A stretch of 64,000 nucleotides of DNA, from contig JAUNAC010000001.1 of NCBI GenBank assembly GCA_030527825.1, positions 744,001-808,000 of the forward strand, in the 5' to 3' direction. The position numbers and the translations under genes were made by a program. The stretch comes from Lautropia sp. Lineage in GTDB: Bacteria > Pseudomonadota > Gammaproteobacteria > Burkholderiales > Burkholderiaceae_E. Below the pieces are notes generated by a model. The model was not told the DNA's origin. It searched no databases and saw only the letters and a program-made list of their open reading frames with translations. This document shows, one piece after another, positions 37,511 to 47,338 of the stretch. Positions within the stretch are counted from its first letter, which is position 1, and the number at the start of each line of letters is the position of its first letter.

Positions 37511-39916
37511 CTAGAAAATCTGGTCTCTGGTTGGTTGCCCGTCCTTCAGATCGGGCGACAGACCGTCTACCGTGATGCCAAGAGCCCGCTTGACGCCCGG
37601 GCTGTCCGGCTGTGATTCATCCAGGTAATACTCGCCATTGAGCTGCACCACCCCATGGGGGACAGCCCTTTCCTTTTGTGGTACGCCGGGGATCACCGAC
37701 TTGAGATACTCCAGCCAGATGGGCAAAGCAAGTCCGCCACCGGTTTCCCGTTCTCCCAGGGAACGGGGCCGGTCGTAGCCCAGCCAGGCCACCCCTGCCA
37801 CCCCGGTCGCATAGCCGGCAAACCAGGCATCGCGAGAATCATTCGTGGTACCCGTCTTGCCGGCCAGATCCCGACGTTTCAGCTCTTTGGTGAGCCGTGC
37901 CGCTGTTCCTGACTGGGCGACGGTTTTCAGCATGCTGTCCATCAGGAAGGCATTTCTTGGATCAATGATGAGTGCTTCTTCATTACCCGCCTGTACGGGG
38001 CTGGCCTTGGCCACTTCGCGGCCGGTGGCGTCGGTGATCCGGTCAATCAGATAGGGCTGTAGCCGATAGCCACCATTGGCGAACACGGCCATGCCCGTGG
38101 CGATCTGTACAGGTGTCACGCTGCCAGCGCCCAATGCCATGGTCAGATAGGCGGGATTTCGCTCCGGACGGATGCCGAAACGGCCCAGATAATCCTGCGC
38201 ATAGTCCACACCGATGTCCTGCAATATCCGGATCGAAACCGTATTCTTCGAGCGTGCCAGCGCACTGCGCAGGGTCATCGGTCCATCATAGCCCCCTCCA
38301 TAGTTTTTGGGTTCCCAGAGCTGACCACCAGTCGAGGCCGGATCGAGAATGATCGGTGCATCGTTGATGACGCTGCTGGTCATGAACCCTTTTTCCAGGG
38401 CAGCAGAGTAGATAAACGGTTTGAGAACAGAGCCTGGCTGGCGTATGGACTGGGTGGCTCGATTGAACTTGCTGCGGCCGAAATCATATCCGCCAACCAT
38501 GGAACGGATGGCGCCGTCGTGGGTATCAATGGTGATCATAGCGGCTTCCACCTCGGGAGCCTGTGTGATCTCCCACCCTTGGCTGCCCTTGGTCATTCGT
38601 ACGACTGCGCCGGGGCGCAGGCGCCTGTTGGCTGGCGCTTTCGGATTGAGCCATGCGCTTACAAATGCCAGTCCGGCACCACTGATCTCCTGTGTCGTAC
38701 CGCCACGGGAAACGGTCACGGATTGCGGGCTGACATGGGTGATGACCGCCGCTAGCAGCTTGCCGATATCTCCAGCCTGCGCCACGGCCTCTTCAATGCG
38801 TTCGTTACGTTCGACGCGGTCCGCTGCATCTAGCTCAATCATGGACTCCGGCCCCCGGTAACCATGTTTGCGATCGTAAGCGAATACGGCATCCTGCACC
38901 GCTGTATTGGCAGCGTTCTGATCCTTGGCCCGAATTGTGGTGTAGACCTTCAGCCCACCCGTGTAGGCATCTTCCTTGAACTGGTCGGCAACCAGTGCCC
39001 GCGCCATCTCCGAAGCCCACTGGGCATGCAGCGCAAAGGTGGGGCGATCCGGATGCAGCTTGAGATCCTCGTTCAGTGCCGTCTGGTACTCGGCGTCGGT
39101 AATGAAACCGAGCGTGCGCATCCGCGACAGCACATACTGCTGGCGCTGCCGGGCCCGTGCCGGGTTAGCCACCGGATTGTCACGGGCGGGGGCCTTGGGC
39201 AGCCCCGCCAGCATGGCCATCTGGCCGACGGACAGCTCCGACAGGGGTTTGCCGAAATAGGTCTGCGCCGCTGTGGCAAAACCGTACGAGCGCTGCCCAA
39301 GGAAGATCTGGTTAGCATAGATCTCGAAAATCTGTGCCTTGGAGAGCTGCTGTTCGATGCGCAACGTGAGCAGCACCTCATAGAACTTGCGCACAAAGCT
39401 GCGCTCCCGGCTCAGGAACGTCGTTCTGGCCAGCTGCATGGTGATGGTGCTGGCTCCCTGACCCCGGCCGCCGTGTTTGATGTTGGCCAGCACTGCTCTG
39501 GCCACACCGGAAAGATCGACCCCATGGTGATGGAAGAAATCGTCATCCTCCGCAGCCAGAATGGCCTGCCTCATTTTTAGCGGGAAACTGTCATACGGCA
39601 CGACGGTGCGTTTTTCCGAGCCGAATTCACCAATGAGCAGTCCATCTGCCGAAAAGACCTGCATGGGCAGCTTCGGACGGTAATCGGTCAGGGATGAGAG
39701 GGAGGGGAGGCGACTGGAGGCGACCTCATATGCCACGACCCCGATCAGAGCACCCGAAACGGCCAATGTGCCTCCCAGGACGGCCGACCAACCCAGAAAA
39801 CGCAGGACAGGGTGGACGCGTGGGACGGGTTTGCGGCGCCGTCCAGGCCGGCGTGCGCCGCCGCCCCGGACCGGGGCCTTGGAAGTAGGGTGGTTCGGAT
39901 TGGAAACTGGCTTCAT
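37511..39916 (-). CDS. mrcA: Penicillin-binding protein 1A (bifunctional transglycosylase/transpeptidase)
   Basis: Inner-membrane peptidoglycan synthase, 801 residues. A basic cytosolic N-terminus, one membrane helix (about 40-64), then the GT51 domain with catalytic Glu123 in AAEDDDFFHHHGVD and the QGASTITMQLAR motif. The transpeptidase domain has GSVLKPF (SxxK), SKN and AGKTGTTND. Divergent from pilM across a 464-base gap, as in many proteobacteria. Confidence 0.96.
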   Translation of the reverse strand: MKPVSNPNHPTSKAPVRGGGARRPGRRRKPVPRVHPVLRFLGWSAVLGGTLAVSGALIGVVAYEVASSRLPSLSSLTDYRPKLPMQVFSADGLLIGEFGSEKRTVVPYDSFPLKMRQAILAAEDDDFFHHHGVDLSGVARAVLANIKHGGRGQGASTITMQLARTTFLSRERSFVRKFYEVLLTLRIEQQLSKAQIFEIYANQIFLGQRSYGFATAAQTYFGKPLSELSVGQMAMLAGLPKAPARDNPVANPARARQRQQYVLSRMRTLGFITDAEYQTALNEDLKLHPDRPTFALHAQWASEMARALVADQFKEDAYTGGLKVYTTIRAKDQNAANTAVQDAVFAYDRKHGYRGPESMIELDAADRVERNERIEEAVAQAGDIGKLLAAVITHVSPQSVTVSRGGTTQEISGAGLAFVSAWLNPKAPANRRLRPGAVVRMTKGSQGWEITQAPEVEAAMITIDTHDGAIRSMVGGYDFGRSKFNRATQSIRQPGSVLKPFIYSAALEKGFMTSSVINDAPIILDPASTGGQLWEPKNYGGGYDGPMTLRSALARSKNTVSIRILQDIGVDYAQDYLGRFGIRPERNPAYLTMALGAGSVTPVQIATGMAVFANGGYRLQPYLIDRITDATGREVAKASPVQAGNEEALIIDPRNAFLMDSMLKTVAQSGTAARLTKELKRRDLAGKTGTTNDSRDAWFAGYATGVAGVAWLGYDRPRSLGERETGGGLALPIWLEYLKSVIPGVPQKERAVPHGVVQLNGEYYLDESQPDSPGVKRALGITVDGLSPDLKDGQPTRDQIF

Positions 39917-40001
39917 GGAACGAGTGAGAAATGCGGCGATGGGCGCTGAGCCGTGCTACCCCTGCCCATCAAGATGGCAGCAAATGCCTAGCTGACCCGA
40001 C

Positions 40002-40030
40002 ACTATAAAGGATGTGCAGAAGGAGGTCAT
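40002..40030 (-). promoter_or_regulatory. Probable mrcA promoter
   Basis: On the minus strand ATGACC (40030-40025), a 17-base spacer and TATAGT (40007-40002), about 85 bases before the mrcA start. The -10 is good, the -35 matches four of six. Confidence 0.45.
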
Positions 40031-40295
40031 CCGGCCGTGATAGCCGCCAGTCGGCTGCTGGCTGAGGTCGGCCCGATGGTTGGGTGATCCTGTGCGCTGT
40101 CGCGATAACGGTTCTGTGACCTGGAGTCTGCCGATCCGTGTGATGGATCACGCACCGTCCAGCGCCCGCAATAACCGTTCACCCCTCAAATTCGACAGCC
40201 CTTCCGGAACGAACGACTAAAGGGTAACGAGCATTGACCAGTGGTTCGGGAAAGGGGGTGAAAACGACGAAAAAGCTTTTAAAGTGAATCCCTGT
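40031..40295 (+). other. Intergenic core between mrcA and pilM
   Basis: Middle of the 464-base divergent gap (39917-40380). No gene is supported. Promoters for both directions lie at its two edges; nothing else was recognised. Confidence 0.5.
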
Positions 40296-40324
40296 TTGTC
40301 AGACAGCAAATGGGGAATTGTAAG
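40296..40324 (+). promoter_or_regulatory. Probable promoter of pilMNOPQ
   Basis: TTGTCA (40296-40301), a 17-base spacer and TGTAAG (40319-40324), some 57 bases before the pilM start codon. Confidence 0.5.
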
Positions 40325-40380
40325 GGAAGTCGGTTCATCGACTGATTCCAACGGGATTTTTTTTCAGATCGGGTGGTTTT

Positions 40381-41463
40381 GTGGGATTAGGCCTTCAAAC
40401 ATTGTTATCGCGCGGACCAGCCCCGTTGATCGGGGTGGATTTCAGCGCGTCCAGCGTCAAAGTTGTCGAGTTGTCGCCAGGCGCCCAGGCGCCCATGCGT
40501 CTGGAACGCTATGCCATTGAGCCGATCGAGCGTGGAGCTGTCGTTGACGGCAACGTTGAACGGCATGAAGCAGTGGCTGATGCCTTGTTGCGTGCCTTGC
40601 GCAAAGCGGGCATTTCGACCAAACAGGTCGCCATGGCACTGCCATCGTCTTCGGTCATTACCAAGAAGATTACGCTGCCATCCGATCTGACAGAAGATGA
40701 ATACGAAGTCCAGGTCGAGTCTGAGGCGAGTCAGTACATCCCGTTTGCCATTGAGGAGGTCAACCTTGATTTCCAGGTTCTTGGGCCCTCCAGCACATCG
40801 GAAGGTAGCGTTGATGTGCTGCTGGCGGCCTCGCGCAAGGAGAAAGTCGAGGACCGGGTAGTGGTGGCGGAGCTGGCCGGACTCAAGCCCGTCATCATTG
40901 ACGTTGAACCCTATGCGGCACGAATTCCTATCGATAGTGTTATCAGTCAGCTACCGGCTGGTGGAGAGGGGTTGATTCTGGCAGTTTTTGACATTGGCCA
41001 GAGTACAACCAGGCTGTCTGTCGTCTATAACGGGCAAACCATCTTTGAGCGCGAGCAACCTTTTGGTGGTAACCAGCTGACCCAGGAAATTGTGCGTCAG
41101 TATGGGCTGACGGCGGAAGAAGCCGAGTTGAAGAAACGCTCGGGAGAACTGCCCGAAAACTATGGCAAGAGCCTGCTGCAGCCCTTTGTGGAGGCTGGCG
41201 CGACGGAGCTGGCGCGTTCGCTGCAGTTTTTCTTCTCTTCTACGCCCTATCAGCGCGTGGACCGTATCCTGCTGGCCGGTGGCGCCGCAGTCACGCGTGG
41301 ATTGGCCGAGGCTGTTTTACAGAAAACATCGGTGACAACCGAGATCCTCAGCCCGTTCCAGGGAATGGAAATTGGCGATGCTATTTCCGAAAAACAGATG
41401 AACCTTGATTCGCCTGCCTTGCTGGTGAGTTGCGGCCTGGCCATGAGGAGGTTTGACCAATGA
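40381..41463 (+). CDS. pilM: Type IV pilus inner-membrane platform protein PilM
   Basis: Actin-like cytosolic ATPase-fold protein that anchors the PilN-PilO complex. 360 residues from a GTG at 40381. FtsA-like motifs: IGVDFSASSVKVVEL (phosphate 1) and LAVFDIGQSTTRLSV (phosphate 2), adenosine site LLAGGAAVTRGL. First gene of five joined by ATGA overlaps. Confidence 0.95.
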   Translation: MGLGLQTLLSRGPAPLIGVDFSASSVKVVELSPGAQAPMRLERYAIEPIERGAVVDGNVERHEAVADALLRALRKAGISTKQVAMALPSSSVITKKITLPSDLTEDEYEVQVESEASQYIPFAIEEVNLDFQVLGPSSTSEGSVDVLLAASRKEKVEDRVVVAELAGLKPVIIDVEPYAARIPIDSVISQLPAGGEGLILAVFDIGQSTTRLSVVYNGQTIFEREQPFGGNQLTQEIVRQYGLTAEEAELKKRSGELPENYGKSLLQPFVEAGATELARSLQFFFSSTPYQRVDRILLAGGAAVTRGLAEAVLQKTSVTTEILSPFQGMEIGDAISEKQMNLDSPALLVSCGLAMRRFDQ

Positions 41464-42086
41464 TCCGTATTAACCTGCTGCCGCACCGTGAGCAGAAGCG
41501 CGAGCGGCGCAAACGCGATTTCACGGGCCAGTTGATTATCGCAGCACTGGCTGGTGGTGCGCTGGTATTTCTGGGCGGGATGTTCATCAACCATCAGATC
41601 GAGAACCAGAAAGCGCGCAATGACCTCATCAGCGCCGAGAACCAGAAGCTTGATACGCAGATTGCCGAAATCAAGGATCTGGAGAGTGCGATCGCTTCGC
41701 TCAAGGCGCGTCAGAAATCAGTCGAAGATCTGCAGAGCGACCGGACAATTCCGGTGCATCTGTTCGATGAGCTGGTCAAGCTGACCCCGGAGGGCGTGTA
41801 CCTGACCAAGCTGGATCAGCATGACCGGAACGTCATGCTTTCGGGTATGGCGCAATCAAACGAGCGTGTGGCGGAATTTCTGCGCAACCTCAGCGAACAC
41901 AGCCCCTGGCTTGAAAAGCCGCAGCTGGAAGAAATCCGGGAGGCGGAGGCCCGCAGTCGTGGCAAGGATGGCGACGTGAGCCGTGTGCACGAATTCCGTT
42001 TGAACGTGCTGGTCAAGCGTCCTGACCCAGCAGCTAACACTCCGGCAGGCCAGGTGGCGCTCAACAACCAGGCAGGAGTCAAATGA
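41460..42086 (+). CDS. pilN: Type IV pilus assembly protein PilN
   Basis: Bitopic inner-membrane protein of the pilus alignment complex. 208 residues; the N-terminus MIRINLLPHREQKRERRKRD binds PilM in relatives, then a membrane helix (about 25-45), a coiled coil and a ferredoxin-like periplasmic domain. Overlaps pilM and pilO by ATGA. Confidence 0.95.
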   Translation: MIRINLLPHREQKRERRKRDFTGQLIIAALAGGALVFLGGMFINHQIENQKARNDLISAENQKLDTQIAEIKDLESAIASLKARQKSVEDLQSDRTIPVHLFDELVKLTPEGVYLTKLDQHDRNVMLSGMAQSNERVAEFLRNLSEHSPWLEKPQLEEIREAEARSRGKDGDVSRVHEFRLNVLVKRPDPAANTPAGQVALNNQAGVK

Positions 42087-42724
42087 TGAAGAACATCGAA
42101 CTGGATTTCAGCCGTGTAAGCAAGCAGTTTGAGGGTTTGGGCGGTCGTCACCCCGGGCTGTGGCCCACGCTACCACGCGGTCTGTTGCTGTTTGGCGTGG
42201 TGCTTGTGCTGGTTGTGGCTGGCTGGTTTGTCTACTGGAGCGGCCTGTCGGAGGAGCTGGAGGCGGCACAAGGACAGGAGCAGGTTTTGAAGGACGAATA
42301 CACCCAGAAAGTGGCCAAAGCGGTCAATCTGGATGATCTGCGTCGCCAGAAGGTGCTGGCCGAGCAGTATGTCGGGGTGCTGGAGAAACAGCTTCCCAGC
42401 CGCGCCGAGATGGATGCATTGTTGTCTGACATCAACCAGGCCGGTGTCGGTCGTGGTGCCCAGCTACAGCTCTTCCGGCCAGGTTCGGTGGAGCTGAAAA
42501 AACACTATGCCGAGCTGCCGATTGCCGTGAAAGTAGTGGGAGGTTTTCATGACCTAGCCTCCTTCAGTAGTGATCTGGCCAATTTGCCACGGATCGTAAC
42601 GCTCAACGACATTTCTATCGAACACAGGAATGGTGGGAACCTGGAAATGAGCGCAACCGCAAAAACCTTCCGCTATCTCGACAAGGACGAGATTGCCAGT
42701 CAGTCGGCTGGAGGCAAAAAATGA
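42083..42724 (+). CDS. pilO: Type IV pilus assembly protein PilO
   Basis: Partner of PilN in the alignment complex. 213 residues: short cytosolic part, one membrane helix (about 35-52, RGLLLFGVVLVLVVAGWFVYW), coiled coil, periplasmic domain with VGGFHDLASFSSDLANLPRIVTLNDI. Joined to pilN and pilP by ATGA overlaps. Confidence 0.95.
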   Translation: MMKNIELDFSRVSKQFEGLGGRHPGLWPTLPRGLLLFGVVLVLVVAGWFVYWSGLSEELEAAQGQEQVLKDEYTQKVAKAVNLDDLRRQKVLAEQYVGVLEKQLPSRAEMDALLSDINQAGVGRGAQLQLFRPGSVELKKHYAELPIAVKVVGGFHDLASFSSDLANLPRIVTLNDISIEHRNGGNLEMSATAKTFRYLDKDEIASQSAGGKK

Positions 42725-43269
42725 GCACGACAAAAAGACTGATGTCGGCGGGAGTCGCCCTGCTGGCGGGATCGATGTTGACGGCCTGCAGTGCTGATCT
42801 GGATGAGGTACAGGGCTGGATGGATCAGACCCGAGCGAACACGCCTCGCAGGGTCAGCAAGCTGGATGAACCCAAAAGTTTTGTACCGTTCCGTTACGTT
42901 GAAAAACTGGATTACGACCCGTTTTCGGACAGCAAGCTTGTGGTGGCTGTGGCGAACCTGAGTGAGCGTAGTCGCACGGGACTCGCCCCGGACAGGAACC
43001 GTCGCAGGGAAGTTCTTGAGAATTTCCCGCTTGATACGGTGAAGCTGGTGGGTCACCTGCAGAACAAGACGAACGGTAACGTGGCATTGCTGGCAGTCAA
43101 TGACGTGGTGTATCAGGCACGCGTGGGTAATTACGTGGGCCAGAACTACGGCCGCATTGTCAAGATTGGAGAAACCGAGATGGGGATCAAGGAGCTGGTT
43201 CGGGACGCAGCCGGCGACTGGGTGGAACAGGACACCACGATCACCCTGGAAGACGAACCCAAACCATGA
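42721..43269 (+). CDS. pilP: Type IV pilus lipoprotein PilP
   Basis: Inner-membrane lipoprotein linking PilN/O to the secretin. 182 residues; lipobox region LLAGSMLTAC with Cys22. The C-terminal beta domain has LVGHLQNKTNGNVALLAVNDVVYQARVGNYVGQNYGRI. ATGA overlaps on both sides. Confidence 0.95.
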   Translation: MSTTKRLMSAGVALLAGSMLTACSADLDEVQGWMDQTRANTPRRVSKLDEPKSFVPFRYVEKLDYDPFSDSKLVVAVANLSERSRTGLAPDRNRRREVLENFPLDTVKLVGHLQNKTNGNVALLAVNDVVYQARVGNYVGQNYGRIVKIGETEMGIKELVRDAAGDWVEQDTTITLEDEPKP

Positions 43270-45539
43270 ACCAACGACCTGGGAACTTTACGGCCATGCG
43301 CTTTTTCAAAACCTCCATCGCCGCAGCCCTTGTCGGGTTCGGCACTGTTGCTGCCAGCCCGGCGTGGGCCATCAGCAATTCCATTGAATCGATCATCGGC
43401 GCCCAGCAGGGTAATACGACACAGGTACGTATCCGTATGGGGATGCCCCTGACCGAGGTACCGCCCAGCTTCAGCCTGGCCAATCCGTACCGTTTGGCCT
43501 TTGACTTCAAAGACACCGATAACCGGGTTGGTCGAACCTTGGTCGATCTTAGTGGCGGCGATGTCAAGAGTGTCAATGTGGTCCAGGGCGGGGAGCGTGC
43601 CCGTGTCGTCTTGAACATGACCCGGCCGATGCGCTTTCAGTCCGAGATCGACGGCAACGATCTGGTGCTGTCACTTGATCGTCAAGAGACCGCTGACTCC
43701 GCGCCGGCTGCTCACCAGGGGCCCATGGCCATGGTGTCTCGGGTAGCCAAGAGCGGGGCCAGAGCTGGTTCACAATATGCACATGAAATCAAGGATATCG
43801 ACTTCCGCCGTGGCAAGGACGGTGAAGGTCGCCTGATCATCAACCTGTCTGACGATGGAATGGGGGCCGATGTGCGTCAGCAGGGTAAAAACCTGATCGT
43901 GGAATTCCAGGGAGCGCGTCTGCCGGACAATTTACACCGTCAGCTGGATGTTGCGGATTTCGGCACGCCAATCAAGGTGGTCCGTACGGTGCAGCAGAAC
44001 GGCAATGCCCGCCTGGTTGTGGAGCCGCAGGGATTGTGGGAGCACAGCGCCTATCAAAGTGATTCGCAGTTTGTACTGGAAGTCAAGCCGGTCAAGGAGG
44101 ATCCAAACCGCCTGACACAGGGAAGCCGTCCTGGCTATCGGGGTGAGCGGCTATCCCTGAATTTCCAGAATGTGGATGTTCGCGCACTGTTGCAGGTCAT
44201 CGCAGATTTCACCAACCTGAATATCGTGACCAGTGATACGGTTCAGGGCAAGCTCACGCTGCGCCTGAAAGATGTCCCCTGGGATCAAGCGCTGGATATC
44301 ATCATGCAGTCGCGCGGCCTGGACATGCGCAAGAACGGCAATGTGGTGATGATTGCGCCGCGTGAAGAGCTGGCTACCAAAGAAAAGCTGGCACTGGAGT
44401 CGAAACAGCAGATTTCCGATATTGAGCCGTTGCGTACGGAAACGTTCACGCTGAATTACCAGACTGCCGATAAACTGCGAGACATGCTGACCGATGAAAA
44501 ACACTCGGTCCTGTCCAAGCGGGGCAGCGCGCTGGCTGATATCCGGTCGAACAAACTGTTCGTCATGGATACGCCATCGCGGCTGGACGAAGTGCGTCAG
44601 ATGATCGCCCAGATCGACATTCCGGTCCGTCAGGTGCTGATCGAGGCGCGCATCGTTGAAGCAGATGACCGCTTCTCGCGCAATCTTGGCACCAAGCTGG
44701 GTTACTACGATCGTCGAAGCACCATCTACCGTACTGCAACGCGGCCCAACGCACTGACCGGGCAGCCGGAAGCGGTCAACGTACCGGTCTACGGCCCTGG
44801 GTCATCCCTGGGTCACCGGGTTGGCTTTGGCACCATTTCTGGCAACCTGTCAGGTTCGGCCGAGTTGTCCTCGCAGTTGGGTGGAGAGGGTGGCCAGAGC
44901 GAAGTGATTGGCCTGGGTAAGGCAACTGCGCTGGAAAACACGAACTTCTTCAGTTTCCCCGCAGGGGGTATCAACGGTACCAACCCGGCGTCACTGGCCA
45001 TCAGCCTCTTTGGCTCCAGCCTGTCGCGTTTCATCAACCTGGAGCTGTCCGCTCTGGAGGCTGACCAGCGAGGCAAGGTGGTGTCCAGCCCGCGTGTGCT
45101 GACCGCCAGCCAGCGCCCCGCAGTGATCGAGCAGGGTACCGAACTGCCGTACCAGTCTGCAACGTCTAGTGGGGCCACCTCGGTATCCTTCCGCAAGGCC
45201 AACCTGCGACTGGAGGTTACGCCTCAGATCACACCGGAAGGCAACGTCATCCTTGATGTGGACGTCAGCCGGGATGCGGTCGGACAGCTGACTAACGCGG
45301 GTTATGCCATCGACACCCGCCACGTGAAGACCCAGGTACTGGTGGAAGATGGTGGTACGGTCGTGATCGGCGGTATTTATGAGCAGTTCGAGCGCAACCG
45401 GACTGACAAGGTACCGCTCCTGGGCGATATCCCGATCCTGGGCTATCTGTTCCGCAGCACGACCCGAAGCAACGACCGGACTGAGTTGCTGGTCTTCCTC
45501 ACCCCGCGCATCGTGACCGACACACTGGCACAGCGTTAA
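43266..45539 (+). CDS. pilQ: Type IV pilus secretin PilQ
   Basis: Outer-membrane channel through which the pilus passes. 757 residues: signal peptide (start at 43266 by overlap with pilP, or at 43299), AMIN-type domains (about 30-270), secretin N domains (NVDVRALLQVIADFTNLNIV), and the secretin core ending VPLLGDIPILGYLFRST...LLVFLTPRIV. Last gene of the pilus set. Confidence 0.95.
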   Translation: MNQRPGNFTAMRFFKTSIAAALVGFGTVAASPAWAISNSIESIIGAQQGNTTQVRIRMGMPLTEVPPSFSLANPYRLAFDFKDTDNRVGRTLVDLSGGDVKSVNVVQGGERARVVLNMTRPMRFQSEIDGNDLVLSLDRQETADSAPAAHQGPMAMVSRVAKSGARAGSQYAHEIKDIDFRRGKDGEGRLIINLSDDGMGADVRQQGKNLIVEFQGARLPDNLHRQLDVADFGTPIKVVRTVQQNGNARLVVEPQGLWEHSAYQSDSQFVLEVKPVKEDPNRLTQGSRPGYRGERLSLNFQNVDVRALLQVIADFTNLNIVTSDTVQGKLTLRLKDVPWDQALDIIMQSRGLDMRKNGNVVMIAPREELATKEKLALESKQQISDIEPLRTETFTLNYQTADKLRDMLTDEKHSVLSKRGSALADIRSNKLFVMDTPSRLDEVRQMIAQIDIPVRQVLIEARIVEADDRFSRNLGTKLGYYDRRSTIYRTATRPNALTGQPEAVNVPVYGPGSSLGHRVGFGTISGNLSGSAELSSQLGGEGGQSEVIGLGKATALENTNFFSFPAGGINGTNPASLAISLFGSSLSRFINLELSALEADQRGKVVSSPRVLTASQRPAVIEQGTELPYQSATSSGATSVSFRKANLRLEVTPQITPEGNVILDVDVSRDAVGQLTNAGYAIDTRHVKTQVLVEDGGTVVIGGIYEQFERNRTDKVPLLGDIPILGYLFRSTTRSNDRTELLVFLTPRIVTDTLAQR

Positions 45540-45565
45540 CCAGCGTTCCCTGAGGAAGAATCTGG

Positions 45566-45597
45566 AGCGGGTCCGCCGACGGCGGGCCCGCTTTCTG
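45566..45597 (+). terminator. Hairpin after pilQ, possible terminator
   Basis: AGCGGGTCCGCC-GAC-GGCGGGCCCGCT forms a 12-bp stem with one G-T pair, followed by only TTCT. It may partly end the pilus transcript before aroK. Confidence 0.5.
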
Positions 45598-45612
45598 GTA
45601 ACTTAAGGCGGC

Positions 45613-46206
45613 ATGAAAGCCGCCTTTTCCATTTTTCTGGTAGGTATGATGGGGGCGGGCAAGTCAACCGTAGGTGTACGACTTGCCCGGCGCCTGAATC
45701 GTATCTTCATTGATGCTGACCGCGAGCTGGAAGAGCGGTTAGGCGTCAGTGTGCCAACCGTCTTCGAGCTGGAAGGTGAAGATGGTTTCCGGCGACGTGA
45801 AACCCAGCTCCTGCAGGAGCTGTGTGCACGCGATGGCCTGGTGCTCGCGACGGGTGGCGGAGCGGTGCTTTCCCCACACAACCGCAAGACCCTGAGTACC
45901 TTTGGAGAGGTCATCTATTTGCAGGCATCCCCTGCCGACCTCTGGCAGCGTTTGCGGCGCGACCGTCATCGACCGCTGCTTCGAACGCCCAATCCACGGG
46001 AGCGCATTTATCAGCTGACGCGTGAGCGTGAGCCTTTTTATCTGGAAGTGGCTGATCACATCATTACAACCAGCCGGCAGCCGATTGACCAGATCGTCGA
46101 GGCCATTGTGCAGGTTCTGCAGGACAATACCGGAATCTCTGCCGAGGATCAGGCGAATCAACCTGCTGATCCCCTGGTGCTTCCCCCGTCTGACGCACAG
46201 TCATGA
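45613..46206 (+). CDS. aroK: Shikimate kinase
   Basis: Phosphorylates shikimate in aromatic amino acid synthesis. 197 residues; Walker A GMMGAGKST (11-19), IDADRELEERLG with the shikimate Asp, FRRRE and ATGGGAV. The last 25 residues extend past the usual end. Follows pilQ and precedes aroB, a widespread proteobacterial order. Confidence 0.96.
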   Translation: MKAAFSIFLVGMMGAGKSTVGVRLARRLNRIFIDADRELEERLGVSVPTVFELEGEDGFRRRETQLLQELCARDGLVLATGGGAVLSPHNRKTLSTFGEVIYLQASPADLWQRLRRDRHRPLLRTPNPRERIYQLTREREPFYLEVADHIITTSRQPIDQIVEAIVQVLQDNTGISAEDQANQPADPLVLPPSDAQS

Positions 46207-46225
46207 CCTTGCCAAGGAGAATGTC

Positions 46226-47320
46226 ATGTCCCGTCCCCAGATTCTGAACGTCGACCTGGGCCAGCGAAGCTACAAGATTCAGGTAGGGCAGGGGCTGATT
46301 GACCGAAACCCGGCCCTGCAGGCGCTGGTGCAAGACCGTTCGGTTGCCATTGTGTCCGACAGCCACGTTGATCCTCTGTATGGTGAACGGATCGAACGGC
46401 TGCTCAGCCAGTCTGCCCGCCGGGTGATCCGTATCGTGGTGCCGGCGGGTGAGGCCAGCAAGTGCTGGCAGCAGCTGGATGCCATCCATGACCAAATGCT
46501 GGTGGCTCATCTGGATCGAAAGAGCCTGCTTGTTGCCCTGGGGGGAGGGGTGGTTGGGGATCTGGGGGGGTTTGCTGCAGCCAGTTTTCAGCGGGGCATC
46601 GATTTTGTCCAGGTGCCGACCAGTCTGCTGGCGCAGGTTGATTCTTCTGTCGGCGGCAAAACCGGCATCAACCATGCGCGGGGCAAAAACATGGTTGGCG
46701 CTTTTCACCAGCCCCGTCTGGTGGTGGCGGATACGGATACGCTCCAGACACTACCTTCGCGGGAGTTGGCCGCGGGTCTGGCAGAGGTCATCAAACATGG
46801 TGCCATCGCCGATCGGGGCTATCTGCAACAGGTAGCCCAGGATATGCCGGATCTGCTGAAATGTCAGCCAGATGCTCTGGCCCGCGCCATTCTGACTTCC
46901 ATTCAGATAAAGGCGGCTGTTGTCGCCGCTGATGAGCGTGAAGCGGGCGTGCGGGCTCATCTCAACTTTGGTCACACCTTTGGCCATGCGATCGAAGTGG
47001 GGGCGGGCTATGGCAAGTGGCTCCATGGTGAGGCTGTGGCAGCCGGCATGGTCATGGCTGCAGATCTTTCGGTCCGCCTCGGCCGTCTGTCAGGCCAGGA
47101 ACTTGATACCTTGACGCAGATTATTGCTGGCGCCGGATTGCCCGTCCGAGCTCCGGCATGGCCGGTGGAAGACTATCTCAAGCATATGTCCATCGACAAG
47201 AAGGCCGAAAACGGCACGCCGGTCTTTGTAGTGCTGAACGGCCTCGGCCACGCCTGTACCACACGCGCCGAAGAATCTCTGGTGCGTTCGGTCATTGCCG
47301 CGCACCTTGCAGCGGACTGA
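46226..47320 (+). CDS. aroB: 3-dehydroquinate synthase
   Basis: NAD- and zinc-dependent second enzyme of the shikimate pathway. 364 residues from the ATG at 46226 with AAGGAGA at ideal spacing. Motifs: GGGVVGDLGGFAAASFQRG, VPTSLLAQVDSSVGGKTGIN and the zinc histidines in HLNFGHTFGHAIE. The usual Burkholderiales follower dgt is not present here. Confidence 0.96.
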   Translation: MSRPQILNVDLGQRSYKIQVGQGLIDRNPALQALVQDRSVAIVSDSHVDPLYGERIERLLSQSARRVIRIVVPAGEASKCWQQLDAIHDQMLVAHLDRKSLLVALGGGVVGDLGGFAAASFQRGIDFVQVPTSLLAQVDSSVGGKTGINHARGKNMVGAFHQPRLVVADTDTLQTLPSRELAAGLAEVIKHGAIADRGYLQQVAQDMPDLLKCQPDALARAILTSIQIKAAVVAADEREAGVRAHLNFGHTFGHAIEVGAGYGKWLHGEAVAAGMVMAADLSVRLGRLSGQELDTLTQIIAGAGLPVRAPAWPVEDYLKHMSIDKKAENGTPVFVVLNGLGHACTTRAEESLVRSVIAAHLAAD

Positions 47321-47338
47321 ACCGGAGCAATTCCCATC